From Podospora pseudocomata (lineage: Eukaryota; Ascomycota; Sordariomycetes; Sordariales; Podosporaceae), in NCBI RefSeq assembly GCF_035222375.1, contig NC_085887.1, forward strand, positions 2,951,501 to 3,015,500: a DNA stretch of 64,000 nucleotides, read 5' to 3'. Position numbers and translations under genes: made by a program. This document shows positions 23,777 through 34,339 of this stretch, piece after piece. The notes beneath the pieces were generated by a model. The model worked only from the letters and a program-made list of their open reading frames with translations. It did not search any database and was not told the origin of the DNA. The number at the start of each line of letters is the position of its first letter. Position 1 is the first letter of the stretch.

Positions 23777-25728
23777 AGTATCTCTCGAGTGCGGATCCTG
23801 CGATCTCGATTTCACCACCTTTTGCGGATGACACTAGCGGAGGTTTTCTCTGCAGAAAGATGGATGGAAAATCCTGGCTTGCCGCGGCCTTGGTCCGACT
23901 CCTATGGCTGGCAATTGGCGGCTTTCCTTTTGGATGAGAAGACCGAACTCGTGCGAAGTTCGGCGGTTACGTAGTGGCAGGTCTTTAGGGGCAGTGGTGT
24001 GCAGTAAGCAGGGTCCTTGTCAAGTTTGGATGGTATGCCTGTAGGGTCTGACCAGAAATTGCATGTGAGGGTAGGTGTGGGCTGCTAGGGAGAATATTCG
24101 AGAGAGGCGCAAGGTGATGCTCGAGGGTTGGGTTAAAAAAATGTGTGACTCTGATCAGCAAGGCATGGAAAGTCGTGTGCAGTTGACAGACGGGAAGTCC
24201 AGTTTCGGACAGGCATTAAAATCCCCGGACATCGCCTACGTTAGTGAGGATCAAAGAAAGTTTAATTCTCCTAATAGCACAACGCATGATTTGTGCCCGC
24301 TGAGTTACCAAACCCCGTGGTGTCTTTTCCATGGGAAGCAATTTCAATCTCCCTTCCTCATCCCTCTGACCGAATTTCCCATCACGATGCAAGAAAAACT
24401 CTGAGCGAATGCAGAGGGGCAGCTTTCGTCATTCCAAGACATGTCGTTCGCCCGCCAAGCCGGCCGGCACGGTCCAGCTGACCCCCCAATGATCGGCTCC
24501 GACATCTGATGCGCCCTGGATAACGATGCCGAGATACCCACCAAGCCTCTTCGAAACACTAATGAGAAAACTTCCGTTTCCCTTCACCATCCCGGATTTC
24601 CCCATCTTCACACGTCATGCAAATGCGGTAATTCCTCCATGTTACAAAATGGGCTGTGTTTTCGACCTCGTCCTCGCACTCGCCCTCGCCCTGTGTTTGT
24701 GTTTCTCGTCCAACCTTCCACCACCAAACACACGATATATGCTTCCCTTCCCATCTGACATGCCGGCACTAAGCTTGTGCACCACCATCTTTCAGGTGCC
24801 TTGCATCGTGCTACTGTGAGCGCGAGTAGGCGGTGTCCGAGGACCGGCGCTATCGTGCCAGCACAGAGAAACAGGTCTTGATGCTCTTGGTGGTGCGTAG
24901 TAGCAGCTCTGGGTGCATGGCCTCGTTGTCCAATGTAAGACGAGGACGCTTGCTCGCTGCAGCAGTAGGGCCTGTCAAAAAGTCTGGATCCTGTGACCCG
25001 AGTACGGAGGAATCTCTCCAGGTCTACTTCGAGTCACCATCTCACCAAAAGGCCTGTATAAAAGCTCACCGCATCCTACTTTCACGGTCAAGAGGGCCAG
25101 CAAGCAGCAACGCCAACACTAATTTGAGTTACATCAGGTAATATATCAATTCTCATTTATAAACTGTCTGTGATTGTTACGTATAGATGGAACAAACCTC
25201 ACCGTATTTTTACTTGGCTTTGTCCCATGACGGGACGACGAGCTTGAATTGCTGGTTACCCATAGCGGCAATCAGGGATCACCCAACTGACAATCCAATC
25301 CACTCGTTTTTGTTGTTTATTGCAATATCAGCAAAACCGACCTTTGTCGTTACGATCACGACCCCCCTAAACCTGCCCTTTTCTTCAGGACCTCTAATCA
25401 GAAAAGCACACGCAACCGCCCCATGTTTTCAGGTCTTGCAAGGAGAGTGCCAGTTTCTACCCCGGAATCCCCGGATCAACCACCTCCACCCAAACGCCAG
25501 GTATTACCGCCCCGTGGACACGGCAGAGAGGGTCGCTTTGCGCGCATGTACGGATGGTCTCGATGGACACATCCTACAGAGAGCCGCCAATGCAAATAGT
25601 CTTTTTGGTGTATACTGTCCAGGGAATAAAGAGAAAGAAAAGAAGGAAAAAAATATGGACAGATAGAGAAAACGCCAGTCCCATGATGTAATATGATGCT
25701 TTTTGGTTACCCCCCAATTGTTATGCAT

Positions 25729-27373
25729 TTAGTCGTGATTAAACAGGACGCTGATGGATTCACCATGGTGGACGCGCCGGATCGCCTCGGCAAAGATGGG
25801 CGAGATATCCAGAACATCCAGCTTGGGTCCAAGAAGCGCCTTGTGCTTGTCCTGAGGCACCGAGTTGGTCACAACCACCTTGTCGATGGCCGATGCCTGT
25901 ACGCGGTTGATAGCGTCACCGCTGAAGACGCCGTGGGTCAGAAGGGCGTAGATCTTGGTCGCACCCTCCTTTTTGCAGAGCTTGGCAGCGCGTGTAATGG
26001 TGTTGCCCGTATCGAGAAGGTCGTCGACGAGAATGCAGATGCGGTCCCGCACATCACCCACCAACATCATGCTTGCGTTTTGCCGGTCCGTGATCTTAGT
26101 AGGGCGGCGTTCCTGTTTTGAATCGTTAAGGACGGAGCGCTCCTGGCAGCTACAAGAGGATAATACCTTGTGGATGAGGGCGAAATCAACGCCCATGCTG
26201 TCAGCAATCGCTGTTGCGCGCTTCGCGCCGCCTGCGTCGGGGGAAATGATCACGGCATCCTTGTAGTTGGGGATGTGCTGCTGGATGTACCGCTTGAGGA
26301 GAGGCCTTCCGTACAAGTTGTCGACAGGCACGTCAAAGAATCCCTGCACTGTTTCAAAAAGTCAATACCCTCCCCTACGTAACACGGCTGGATGGAGGAG
26401 AAAAACGTGGCCCAGAACTCCGGGCCTTCACACAGAGTCGCAGTTCTTGGCATGCAACCGACGAAAAGGGGTAAACCTCCAAGTTACACGTACCTTGAGG
26501 GTCGTGCAAATCCATGGTGATGACTGTGGGAGACAGGTTAGCTTGTTATCCACAATCGCAACAAATAAACCGATCAAGTCGATTCAAAAACCAGGCCATT
26601 GGGCCGGTTGTCGAGTAGCAAGACTGGACGCAAACATCAAAGATATGCGTACCATGATCAGCACCAGCACAGTTCAAGAGGTTCGCGACCAACGTGCCAG
26701 CCTGCGCAACCCACTGCTTATAGCCAGGCTTCGCTTGGAATGCGCCAATGTGCGAGAGGTTCTCATAATCGTGCGTCGTGTAGGCCCCAGTCCGTGTGAC
26801 GGGGCTTGGGGTGGTGGTGCCGTTGACTCCATTCGCAGGGAAATAGCCATCGCCGTTTTGTTTGATGGGGGACTGGACACCGTTCCCGTTGGTTAGGGAG
26901 GTTTTGAGCAGTTTGCTCGTGATATCAGTGCCATTGGTGAGACCGGCAGTCTTTGGAATACCGGGGGCTGGCGTAGCGGGGACACTGTCGAAGGTATAGT
27001 CCTTCTTTCCGCTCTCCGACCCAGCCTTGAACAGAGGCGCACCGGCCTTGTTGTATGGGAGATCTGGCTGTCTCGAGTAGGGAAACAAGGGCAGGACAGC
27101 CGTGACCCTACGCGCCGAACCTGTCTTGCAGGCAGAGATCATGATGCACAGATCCATGAAATGATCATTGAGCCTGCTGCCGTTGCCCCCGAAGCCCGTC
27201 TGAATGATGTACACATCCTTGCCTCGAACCGAGTCCTGGATCTCGCAGCGGCTTTCCCCCGAAGAGAACTTGGTCAGGATGCGATTGCATGGTGGCAAGC
27301 TGAGCGCATTACAGACGCTGTCGACCAGGGCCGGGTGCGAGTTTCCGCCGAGAACCACGATGTTGCGGACCAT
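25729..27373 (-). CDS. Ribose-phosphate pyrophosphokinase (PRPP synthetase) with internal insertion
   Basis: Exons 26653..27373, 26494..26523 (30 nt), 26167..26348 and 25729..26112; introns 129, 145 and 54 bp; 438 aa. Start ATG 27373 (MVRNIVVLGGNSHPALVDSV). It makes PRPP from ribose-5-phosphate and ATP, feeding purine, pyrimidine, His, Trp and NAD synthesis. Visible motifs: FPYSRQ at 98-103, GADHVITMDLHDPQVQGFF around 237-255 spanning the 30-nt exon, and the PRPP-binding loop VDDLLDTGNT. About 105 residues rich in Thr, Asn, Gly and Pro are inserted at roughly 115-221, between the flexible loop and WVAQAGTLVANLLNCAGADH. Such non-homologous regions are known in yeast Prs1 and Prs5, which work in hetero-oligomers and link to cell-wall signalling, so this is probably a Prs5- or Prs1-type subunit rather than the plain enzyme. 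Confidence 0.88.
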
Positions 27374-28787
27374 GATGACGGCTCAATTGGCTTGTATAAG
27401 GGGAGCGACGTGATCCGACGAAATCGCCGACGAGTGACCGGTGTCGGGAGACGGCCGACAACGAAAAGTTGGGAGTTGGCGAGATGTGGGAGGGGCCCCT
27501 CTAATATGTGAGGAAAGGCCAAGAAAGCGGTTTAGCGGCGGGAGGTACAAGACCAAAAGCTCGACAACCGAACGGATCCGATGACCGGCAGGGAAGCGAA
27601 GTTTTTCGGCAGCTGCAGGTGCAAGTCGATGATGACGACTGATCGCTGCCGGAGAGAAGCAGAAGACAATGGGCGGTGTAAAAGTCTTTTGCAGATGTGG
27701 TTATGCTGGCAAAGGACCGGCAAATGATAAGCTTCTGAAGGGTCAAACTCTCCAAAGCCTTCAAGGGTCCTCGTGTTGCCCGAAGAAGTTTTGATGCCAG
27801 GATCTGGGGGCTTGTTCAACAAAGAATGCCGAGGGTAGGCGGGTTAGGCTCGCTGAAGGGAAGCCTACAGTGAATAGAGTGCCACCAAGAGCGGAGAGAG
27901 TCTACTGCAGACAGGAAGAGGTGACAGAAAAGAAGAAGAGAAGAGAGGAAGACGGGAGGTCATCACAGGGGAGTCATGGCGAGGCGTGTAAATGGGGGGC
28001 CAGATGGATGGATGCAGTTGAGAATTGTCGTTGGAAGAGAAACAGTAGCAGCAGGGTGGGCTTTGAGTGGGACCTGGAACTGGCTTTCACCGCGGGGCAG
28101 GCAGGCTAGAGGCTAGGAAATCAAACACTGAAAAGTTTTTGCGGCTTCACGGCTGTGTGAGTGATTCAAGGTTCTCGCCTCATCCATTGACGTCGCCTTC
28201 GGTCGGATGAGGTACCAGGTACCTGCCCGCCGGCCCTGCTGGGGTCGTGCTGGTCAAGAATGATGCGATATTTATTTTTTCCTCTTCAAAAAGCTGCAGG
28301 TTTAGTCGTACGCTGATTGGACAGAAGCCTTTCAATGGGGACGTGCACTGCAGCACTGGCTTGCATGGAGGGGCAAGTTCTCACACTGTGGCAGAAACAT
28401 GTGCTGCTTGGGTGAGAGCCTTCTCATGGCAGCCTCACCATTTCAAACTTTTTTTCTGTGAGATTCTGATACCTCCATGCAGCGGTCGTCACCGGCCAGA
28501 CTGTTTTCTGCATCAATGCTCTTGCGGGGTAGAAAGTAATGAGACTTTGATAGACAGCTGCTCCTGTCGGTCGTAACCAACCTTGATCATAATTTGCTTG
28601 TCCTTGCTTGGTTGACTTGACAGCCTCGACTTCATCCGGGTAGTGTGCTTCAAGATCCCTGCATCGGTACCGTGAACACCGGAGCTAGGAATATCATCCA
28701 CCGCAACATCTATCCGATTGCAACATCCATCTCCTGGTCGTCGGCTTCCTTTCACTCAAGCCATCGCAAGCTCAACAGAAAGCCGCC
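27374..28787. other. Divergent promoter region, PRPP synthetase / rpc17 (1.4 kb)
   Basis: Lies between two start codons on opposite strands. Contains a GGTACCAGGTACC near-palindrome at 28211-28222 and A/G-rich sequence around 27920-27960. No gene is seen. Confidence 0.55.
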
Positions 28788-29355
28788 ATGAAGATCCTAG
28801 AGGCCCAGTCGGCCGTGCTCACCAACTACGAGGTGTATCAGCACCTCACCGATATACGCAAGAGGAACAACAGTAGCCAGCCTAAGAGACGGATGCCCGA
28901 AGATGCCTTCCGGCTCAGCAAGGAGGTGAGTTTTTCTTAGTCTTGGCTAATTGTTACCCTGGACATTAGTCACAGTGACTTACACTTAGTTCTAGGTTCT
29001 CGAGTATTTGGAGACGAAGCCATACCCGCTGCACGATCAAAAGGAGAAACAGCACTACAGCCAAGCCACCCTCGAATTGCTCTGCGAGAAGCTGGCGGAG
29101 AAGTTTCCCGACATCACGAAGGCCGAAGGTCTCGCCATTTTCGACGTGCGACCTACCAACATCCCAGTTTTGGCTATAATTGTCGAGTCGCTCGAGGACC
29201 GGTACACGGAAGAGGAGCAGCAGCAACTCGTTGATCTCGTTATCGAGGTCCTTGGACAAGATGACCCCGAGCCTGAAGAAGAAGAAGAAGAAGGCGAGGA
29301 AGGCGCTGAGGATGGAGACGCAGTTCAGTCTGTTGAGACTGCCAACGGCGCATAG
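28788..29355 (+). CDS. RNA polymerase III subunit Rpc17 / RPC9 (CRCP homologue)
   Basis: Exons 28788..28925 and 28996..29355, intron 70 bp, 165 aa. Start ATG 28788 (MKILEAQSAVLTNYEVYQHL). The N-terminal helix pair (LTNYEVYQHLTDIR) and the HRDC-like fold (VLEYLETKPYPLHDQ, LAEKFPDITKAEGLAIFDVR, RPTNIPVLAIIVESLEDRY) match Rpc17/CRCP, an Rpb4-like subunit. With Rpc25 it forms the Pol III stalk that contacts TFIIIB during initiation at tRNA and 5S genes. The C-terminus ends in a Glu/Gly-rich acidic tail. It ends 49 bp from the stop codon of the convergent GTPase gene, so the 3' untranslated regions very likely overlap. Confidence 0.88.
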
Positions 29356-29404
29356 ATTTTGACGAACAGCACGCACTGCGTCGCGCCAGTGTGTTTGAGG
29401 ATTG

Positions 29405-30101
29405 TTACATGATGGCGCACCCCCCTTCGCTCTGTCCGCCCTCCTCCGACGTCGACTTGAGAGCTGTACTACATATGTCGTCAAATACCTCGGGGAGAAG
29501 CTCGCCTGTTACAGCAGAACATTCCATGTATTTGTCTGCGCGCATTTCTTGGGCGCGAGCATATGCTTCTTGCGGATATATGATTCCATTTGGATCATTT
29601 TCGGAGCGCAAGTCCCTCTTTAAACCCAACACGAGCATCGGCAGACGATCATGGTTGAATGTCGCCCGCACCTCCTTTACCCACTGTACAACAACTTGTC
29701 AGAAACGATAATATCAGAGCCAGTGGATTGGGCGGTGGACCTACGACTCGCTGGAGGTTGATGAGGCTCAACCGCTGGCTGATGTCATAGCAGATGATTA
29801 CGAGGTCTGGTCGGAGCAGTTTCCAGCTTTCAGGGCTGGATGTATCGAAGAACTCGAAGCGGTACTGTCCTTTTCGGGATCGGATATCAAACACAAAGGG
29901 TTGGTCCATATCCCTCAGCATGGTGATTGGAACATTGCCTCGGAGATTTGGACGGCCCTGGCTGATCCGTCTATTGGAAGTGTCAGCAGCTGGATACCAG
30001 GACAATTATTGTAGGCAAAGATAGAGTACAGACGATAAAAATGTGGTTTTGCCGCATTTCTCATCTCCCAGCAGAAGGATGGTGATGGTTTGTTCTTCCA
30101 T
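29405..30101 (-). CDS. Divergent Rho/Ras-like small GTPase with CAAX box
   Basis: Exons 30034..30101, 29745..29970 and 29405..29683; introns 63 and 61 bp; 190 aa. Start ATG 30101 (MEEQTITILLLGDEKCGKTT). The G1 P-loop GDEKCGKT is intact. G3, normally DTAGQE, reads DTSSPE, so the switch II Gly and Gln are both changed. G4, normally NKxD or TKxD, reads LKRD in LGLKRDLR. G5 is ECSAVTG. The protein ends in the prenylation motif CAIM, so membrane attachment is expected. The first intron has the weak donor GTCTGT, chosen because it restores FLSRISQG across the junction. The Rho-like order is clear but the subclass is not; loss of the catalytic Gln predicts slow or no GTP hydrolysis (inference). Confidence 0.8.
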
Positions 30102-30370
30102 TGTATGTCAGTGACATGATGAGACCAGCTGAGATGATTGAAGCGGTTCCCAAAGGTCATATAGCGCGCCACAGGTGTTTGGGGGTTGCTGAACGTTATC
30201 AACTGGTTATCAATCGGGGCTTTATCGATAAGTCATGCCAAGCATAGGCCCACAATATTTTTAGAGGGGTCAACTCATTGGGCCATGGGGGATCTGAACA
30301 TTTGAGCCCTGCATAAGGTCGTCGTTTTAAGTGAGAGAAGAGTCACAGTTGAGCCTCGTTTTATGAGCCT

Positions 30371-32278
30371 ATGAACTCTTTCCGGGCCTTGCGGAGGACT
30401 ATTCAAGGACCAGCGCAGGCGCACAAGCGAGCGGTGACTTTTGGTATCACAACCGCCACTCGTCCTTCTTCATCTCACATTACGACTCACTTACCGAACT
30501 CACCACAATCCCCATCGAATCAAAATATTGAAGCCAAAAAGACAATGGACTACCAAGACTGGACCAAAGAACGGCTCCTGGAGCGAGTCAAGGAACTGGA
30601 AGCTCAGCTTAAAACTCAGTCCCAACCACCACAACAACCCACACCAGTACTCCAGCCCCCAGCAGCAGCAACGCCAACAATAACAACAGAAGAAGGCGAA
30701 CCCCCCAAAAAGAAACAAAAGAAAAAGCCCACCGGCATCGACCCCTCCCGCTACAGCACCCGCCTCATCGCCCTCAAGCTCTCCTACCTGGGGAAAAACT
30801 ACGGCGGCTTCGAGCACTCGGGCTACAGCAACGTCCCCTCCATTGAGGAAGAGCTCTGGAAAGCGCTTGTCAAAGGCTGTCTCATCACCCCGGCCGACCC
30901 GTCCAAAATCGACTTTGCGCCGTTCGAGTACAGCAAATGTGGACGGACGGACAGGGGGGTGAGTGCATTTGGGCAGGTGATTTCCATTCGGGTGAGGTCG
31001 AATAGACCCCCATCTAAACCGGAACAACCAGCGGAGGAAGATGTAGTGATGGAGGGGACACCAGAGCAAAACAACACCCCCCAGCTGCCAGGAAAGAAGC
31101 AACAGCGAAAACCCCAAAAAGAGTGGGAGGATATTGTGGATGAAATCAACTACCCCAAGGTCCTCAACCGTCTTTTGCCTCCTGACATCAAGATTCTCGC
31201 CTGGGCGCCGACGCTGCCGGAGGGGTTCTCGGCCAGGTTTAGTTGTTACGAGAGGCAGTATAGATATTTCTTTACCAACCCCTCCATGGCACCTACTCTT
31301 CTTGCTCCAGGGGAGAAGTCAGGGTGGCTTGACATTGCGGCTATGAAAAAAGCGGCAAAGTACTTTGAGGGGTTGCACGATTTTAGGAATTTTTGCAAGG
31401 TTGATGGTGGGAAGCAGATAACCAGCTTTCAGAGGAGGATTTTTGAGTGTGATATTGAAGAGGTCGAGGGGCAGGATTTGGGGGGGGTGAATTTTTGGGG
31501 GGGAGAGAAGAAGGGGAAGGTTTATTATTTCCATGTGAGGGGGTCGGCGTTTTTGTGGCATCAGATTAGGCATATGGTTGCGATTGTTTTTAATGTTGGG
31601 CAGGGGTTGGAAAGGCCGGAGGTTGTGAGGGAGCTGTTGGATGTGGAGAGGAATGGGAGGAAGCCGGGGTATATCATGGCCGAGGAGGTGCCGTTGGTGT
31701 TGTGGGATTGTGTGTTTCCCAAAAGGCCAGAGATTGTCACGGGTGAGGGGGAGAGGAAGGTGTTGAGTCGGGGTGAGGATGAGAGGGCTTTTATGCATGA
31801 TCCTGATTTCAAAGGGGAGATCAAGTTCGAGGATGATGGGGTGGACTGGGTTTGGCTTGGGGAGGACCAGCCGGGGAATTTGATGGGGAGTAACGGGTTG
31901 GTGGATCAGTTGTGGGAGTATTGGCATGAGAGGAAGATGGATGAGCTGTTGAGTGGGTTGTTGCTGCAGCAGGTGGCGACGAGGGCGGATTTGACGAGGA
32001 AGCTGGGGAAGGAGGAGACGGCGCCGAAGAAGAACGGAAAAGAAAATTTGCAGAGGGTGTATAAGGGGGGGAATATGACGAGGTCGTCGGGGGTGTATGT
32101 GCCCGTGATGAAGAAGGAGTTGATGCCGACGCCGGTGGAGATTAACCACAAGTGGGCGCAGTCGAAGGGGTTCAAGGACTCGGAGGATATGGCGAATACC
32201 AAGAACTGGAGGTCGGTGATCAAAGCCAACAAAGCCGCTGACAAGGCGGCGGCGGCTGGTGGTGAGAAGTCAGTGTGA
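30371..32278 (+). CDS. tRNA pseudouridine(38/39) synthase Pus3/Deg1 (TruA family)
   Basis: Single exon, 635 aa from ATG 30371. The catalytic block KCGRTDRGVSAFGQVISIRV carries the TruA-family nucleophile Asp at residue 194. Further TruA blocks are ILAWAPTLPEGFSARFSCYE, RQYRYFF and RGSAFLWHQIRHMVAIV. The leading helix MDYQDWTKERLLERVKELEA is a Pus3/Deg1 feature and starts with its own in-frame ATG at 30545, so two start sites are possible. The longer one adds an Arg/Ser-rich, presequence-like extension; yeast Deg1 serves both cytosolic and mitochondrial tRNAs, so dual targeting is plausible (inference). A ~45-residue Pro/Gln-rich loop is inserted after the catalytic block. Codon choice switches from C-ending to G-ending about halfway. 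Confidence 0.9.
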   Translation: MNSFRALRRTIQGPAQAHKRAVTFGITTATRPSSSHITTHLPNSPQSPSNQNIEAKKTMDYQDWTKERLLERVKELEAQLKTQSQPPQQPTPVLQPPAAATPTITTEEGEPPKKKQKKKPTGIDPSRYSTRLIALKLSYLGKNYGGFEHSGYSNVPSIEEELWKALVKGCLITPADPSKIDFAPFEYSKCGRTDRGVSAFGQVISIRVRSNRPPSKPEQPAEEDVVMEGTPEQNNTPQLPGKKQQRKPQKEWEDIVDEINYPKVLNRLLPPDIKILAWAPTLPEGFSARFSCYERQYRYFFTNPSMAPTLLAPGEKSGWLDIAAMKKAAKYFEGLHDFRNFCKVDGGKQITSFQRRIFECDIEEVEGQDLGGVNFWGGEKKGKVYYFHVRGSAFLWHQIRHMVAIVFNVGQGLERPEVVRELLDVERNGRKPGYIMAEEVPLVLWDCVFPKRPEIVTGEGERKVLSRGEDERAFMHDPDFKGEIKFEDDGVDWVWLGEDQPGNLMGSNGLVDQLWEYWHERKMDELLSGLLLQQVATRADLTRKLGKEETAPKKNGKENLQRVYKGGNMTRSSGVYVPVMKKELMPTPVEINHKWAQSKGFKDSEDMANTKNWRSVIKANKAADKAAAAGGEKSV

Positions 32279-32360
32279 AATCTCAAGTAATAAAAAAAAA
32301 TTAAACAATCAAAAAGTTCCGTTCTCGCTTGCTTCGCTATCCAATTATCACTTTGTCTTA

Positions 32361-33167
32361 TCAACTATCCTTCCTCCCCAACGTCGCCGTCTGCCCCCAA
32401 CTTCCCCCTAAACTCTGATGATTCGGATCACCCTCATACAAACACCCCCTCACCCCCCTCCATACCTCCTCGACAATCCTCCTCCCTGGCAACAGCTTAG
32501 GAAAAACAACAACAACATCCTCCTCCCCCTCGACAATAACAATAAGATAATACCTAACCTCAAACCCCCTAAACGCCTCATTGATCAACACATCCCGTAT
32601 CTTTTCCGTAGGAATAAACCTTGTCTTTGTCGGCGTCGTCCCCCAAAACCACCACTTCCACCCCCTCCACCTATTACTCACATCCGACGTGTTTGGAATC
32701 GGGCTACTAAACGATGACGAACTGGTCGAAGTCTGGATGCCCAGCCCCCGGAGAACAAGAAGGGACTCGGTGGTGTGGAGCTGGGTGCAGAGGGTGAAGT
32801 AGGTGATCACTGAGGCGATGACTGCCAGGGCAGAGTTGGAGAGGGGGGCGGTGATGGAGGCGAGGAATTGGCCGGGTGGCGAGGAGTGGAGGGTTTGGAG
32901 GAGGTGGGAGGCGAGGAGGAGGATGTCGCCTTGGTAGAGGAGGTCAGGCAGCGATATTGGGATTGGTGGTGGGGGACGGGAGGGATCGTGGAAGAAGCGG
33001 GAGTAGATTGTCGTCGTGGCTGCGGTGAAGATGGCGACGCGGAGGAGGGAGATGGCGAGGAGGCAGAGGCGGAGGGGGAGGGTCAGGGGTGGGCAGGTGG
33101 TGACTGTGAATTCGGCGGTTGTTGGGGAGGGGCGGCGGAGGTAGAGGTGGGGGGCTGTTGTCAACAT
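32361..33167 (-). CDS. Gpi15/PIG-H subunit of GPI-GlcNAc transferase
   Basis: Single exon, 268 aa, ATG 33167 (MLTTAPHLYLRRPSPTTAEF). Two hydrophobic segments lie near residues 27-50 and 100-125 (SALAVIASVITYFTLCTQ). They are followed by the PIG-H domain: ESLLVLRGLGIQT, then TRFIPTEKIRDVLINEAFRG, EVRYYLIVIV and VVFPKLLPGRRIVEEVWRGV. PIG-H is a non-catalytic member of the ER complex that adds GlcNAc to phosphatidylinositol, the first step of GPI-anchor synthesis. A Ser-rich linker splits the domain. It is tail-to-tail with the Pus3 gene, 82 bp between stop codons. Confidence 0.87.
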   Translation of the reverse strand: MLTTAPHLYLRRPSPTTAEFTVTTCPPLTLPLRLCLLAISLLRVAIFTAATTTIYSRFFHDPSRPPPPIPISLPDLLYQGDILLLASHLLQTLHSSPPGQFLASITAPLSNSALAVIASVITYFTLCTQLHTTESLLVLRGLGIQTSTSSSSFSSPIPNTSDVSNRWRGWKWWFWGTTPTKTRFIPTEKIRDVLINEAFRGFEVRYYLIVIVEGEEDVVVVFPKLLPGRRIVEEVWRGVRGCLYEGDPNHQSLGGSWGQTATLGRKDS

Positions 33168-34339
33168 GTTGCTGGTGATGCCCTCAATGCCGTACTGGAC
33201 CTGGAAATGGTGCGATGCGCCAAGTGCTGGCGCGTAGTGGGCAACGCCTCGGTTTCTTTGTAATGATTGTTGTATGAATGACAGAATGTCGCTGTCACCG
33301 CTGCGTCCTTTCTTGGGCCATGTCTTTCGCTGTATCCTCCTCAGTCGCCTTCGCCAGATGGTGTGGCCAATGAACCTCTATGGATGCTAACTTGGAGCTC
33401 AGCGCGCCCAAGTCCACTAGCTGCATCCGTGATGCTTATCGCACTATCCGCACCGATACTGCCCCTAACCCTGGCCTTATGCGCACCCAAAGCTGCAGGC
33501 CCACTTGCACCCGTGCCCAACCAGTGGTTTATATATTACGTCAAATGTGCAAACTAACGGCTGTAATGGTCATATTGGTTAAGGAGACGCCTGAAAATCT
33601 TCTCCCGACTCCAATCTCATATCCATGAGAACTTCCCCCGTGGCGCCCAGCGTGAATCTTGCGGTGGCCACCCACTCGCACGGGTAACCTGCGATGCTGC
33701 GCCGTGGCCCTAAGCAATGAAGATGATACTTGAGGGAGGCTTCACTCTGCAGAGGCATCTTCACCGTCCGATGGCAGGCTGGATCCCGATCGTGGGGGGA
33801 ATGTGAGATGGAGCGGAGAGGTGGGGATGTCGACTCCGATTTTTTGCAACTTTTTTGTTTTTTGTTTTGAGACTGTTCTCACCTCTCAATCAATTCTCTA
33901 CAGTCAGGAGATGCGTTCTGTATTTTTTGCAGTAGTTTTGAAGGGTTGCAGAATGGATCGTAATCCATAAGAGCTATCCGGGCTAGTTGAGAGTGAGGAA
34001 TCTTGAAGCCATCACCACCCACCCACCAACCAACCCTCCACCCAGTTTAAAATCAACAGTCAATAGATGACACCACAAATGATGAGAGTGGGGAAAGTCA
34101 ACAGTGTGTAATATGTTCTGTCATTGGTCTCATATCCCGTCTAGATACATCACAATCGAATCCATTCCACTCTGCTAGCCACCTATCGTAACACATCGCC
34201 TCTACCTATCGATGATCATCCTGTCTAATGTAAATGTATCTCGAGGTCTAGTCTATGACTGAGGAACTGTCTGCAACTTCCAAGTCCACTGAGGTCTCCG
34301 CTCAACCCCCGTTGTGGCTTCTTTCAATGCTCCAAATCT
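33168..34339. other. Intergenic region (1.2 kb)
   Basis: Upstream of gpi15 and downstream of the desaturase gene. T-rich tract at 33841-33868. No gene, tRNA or repeat recognised. Confidence 0.6.

Larger units (their letters stand above)
23384..25728. other. Intergenic region (2.3 kb)
   Basis: Contains the TDT promoter, a TG-rich tract at 23732-23776 and the 3' flank of the PRPP synthetase gene. A short frame at 24649-24819 begins with a hydrophobic, signal-like stretch but has no other support. No gene is called. Confidence 0.55.

Noticed and set aside
25187-25666. 159-codon plus-strand frame downstream of the PRPP synthetase gene
   Set aside because: No domain, mixed composition, in a 3' flank; treated as chance.
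31319-32149. 276-codon minus-strand frame across Pus3
   Set aside because: Pro/His/Leu-rich translation caused by the G-rich sense strand; the plus frame holds the TruA motifs.
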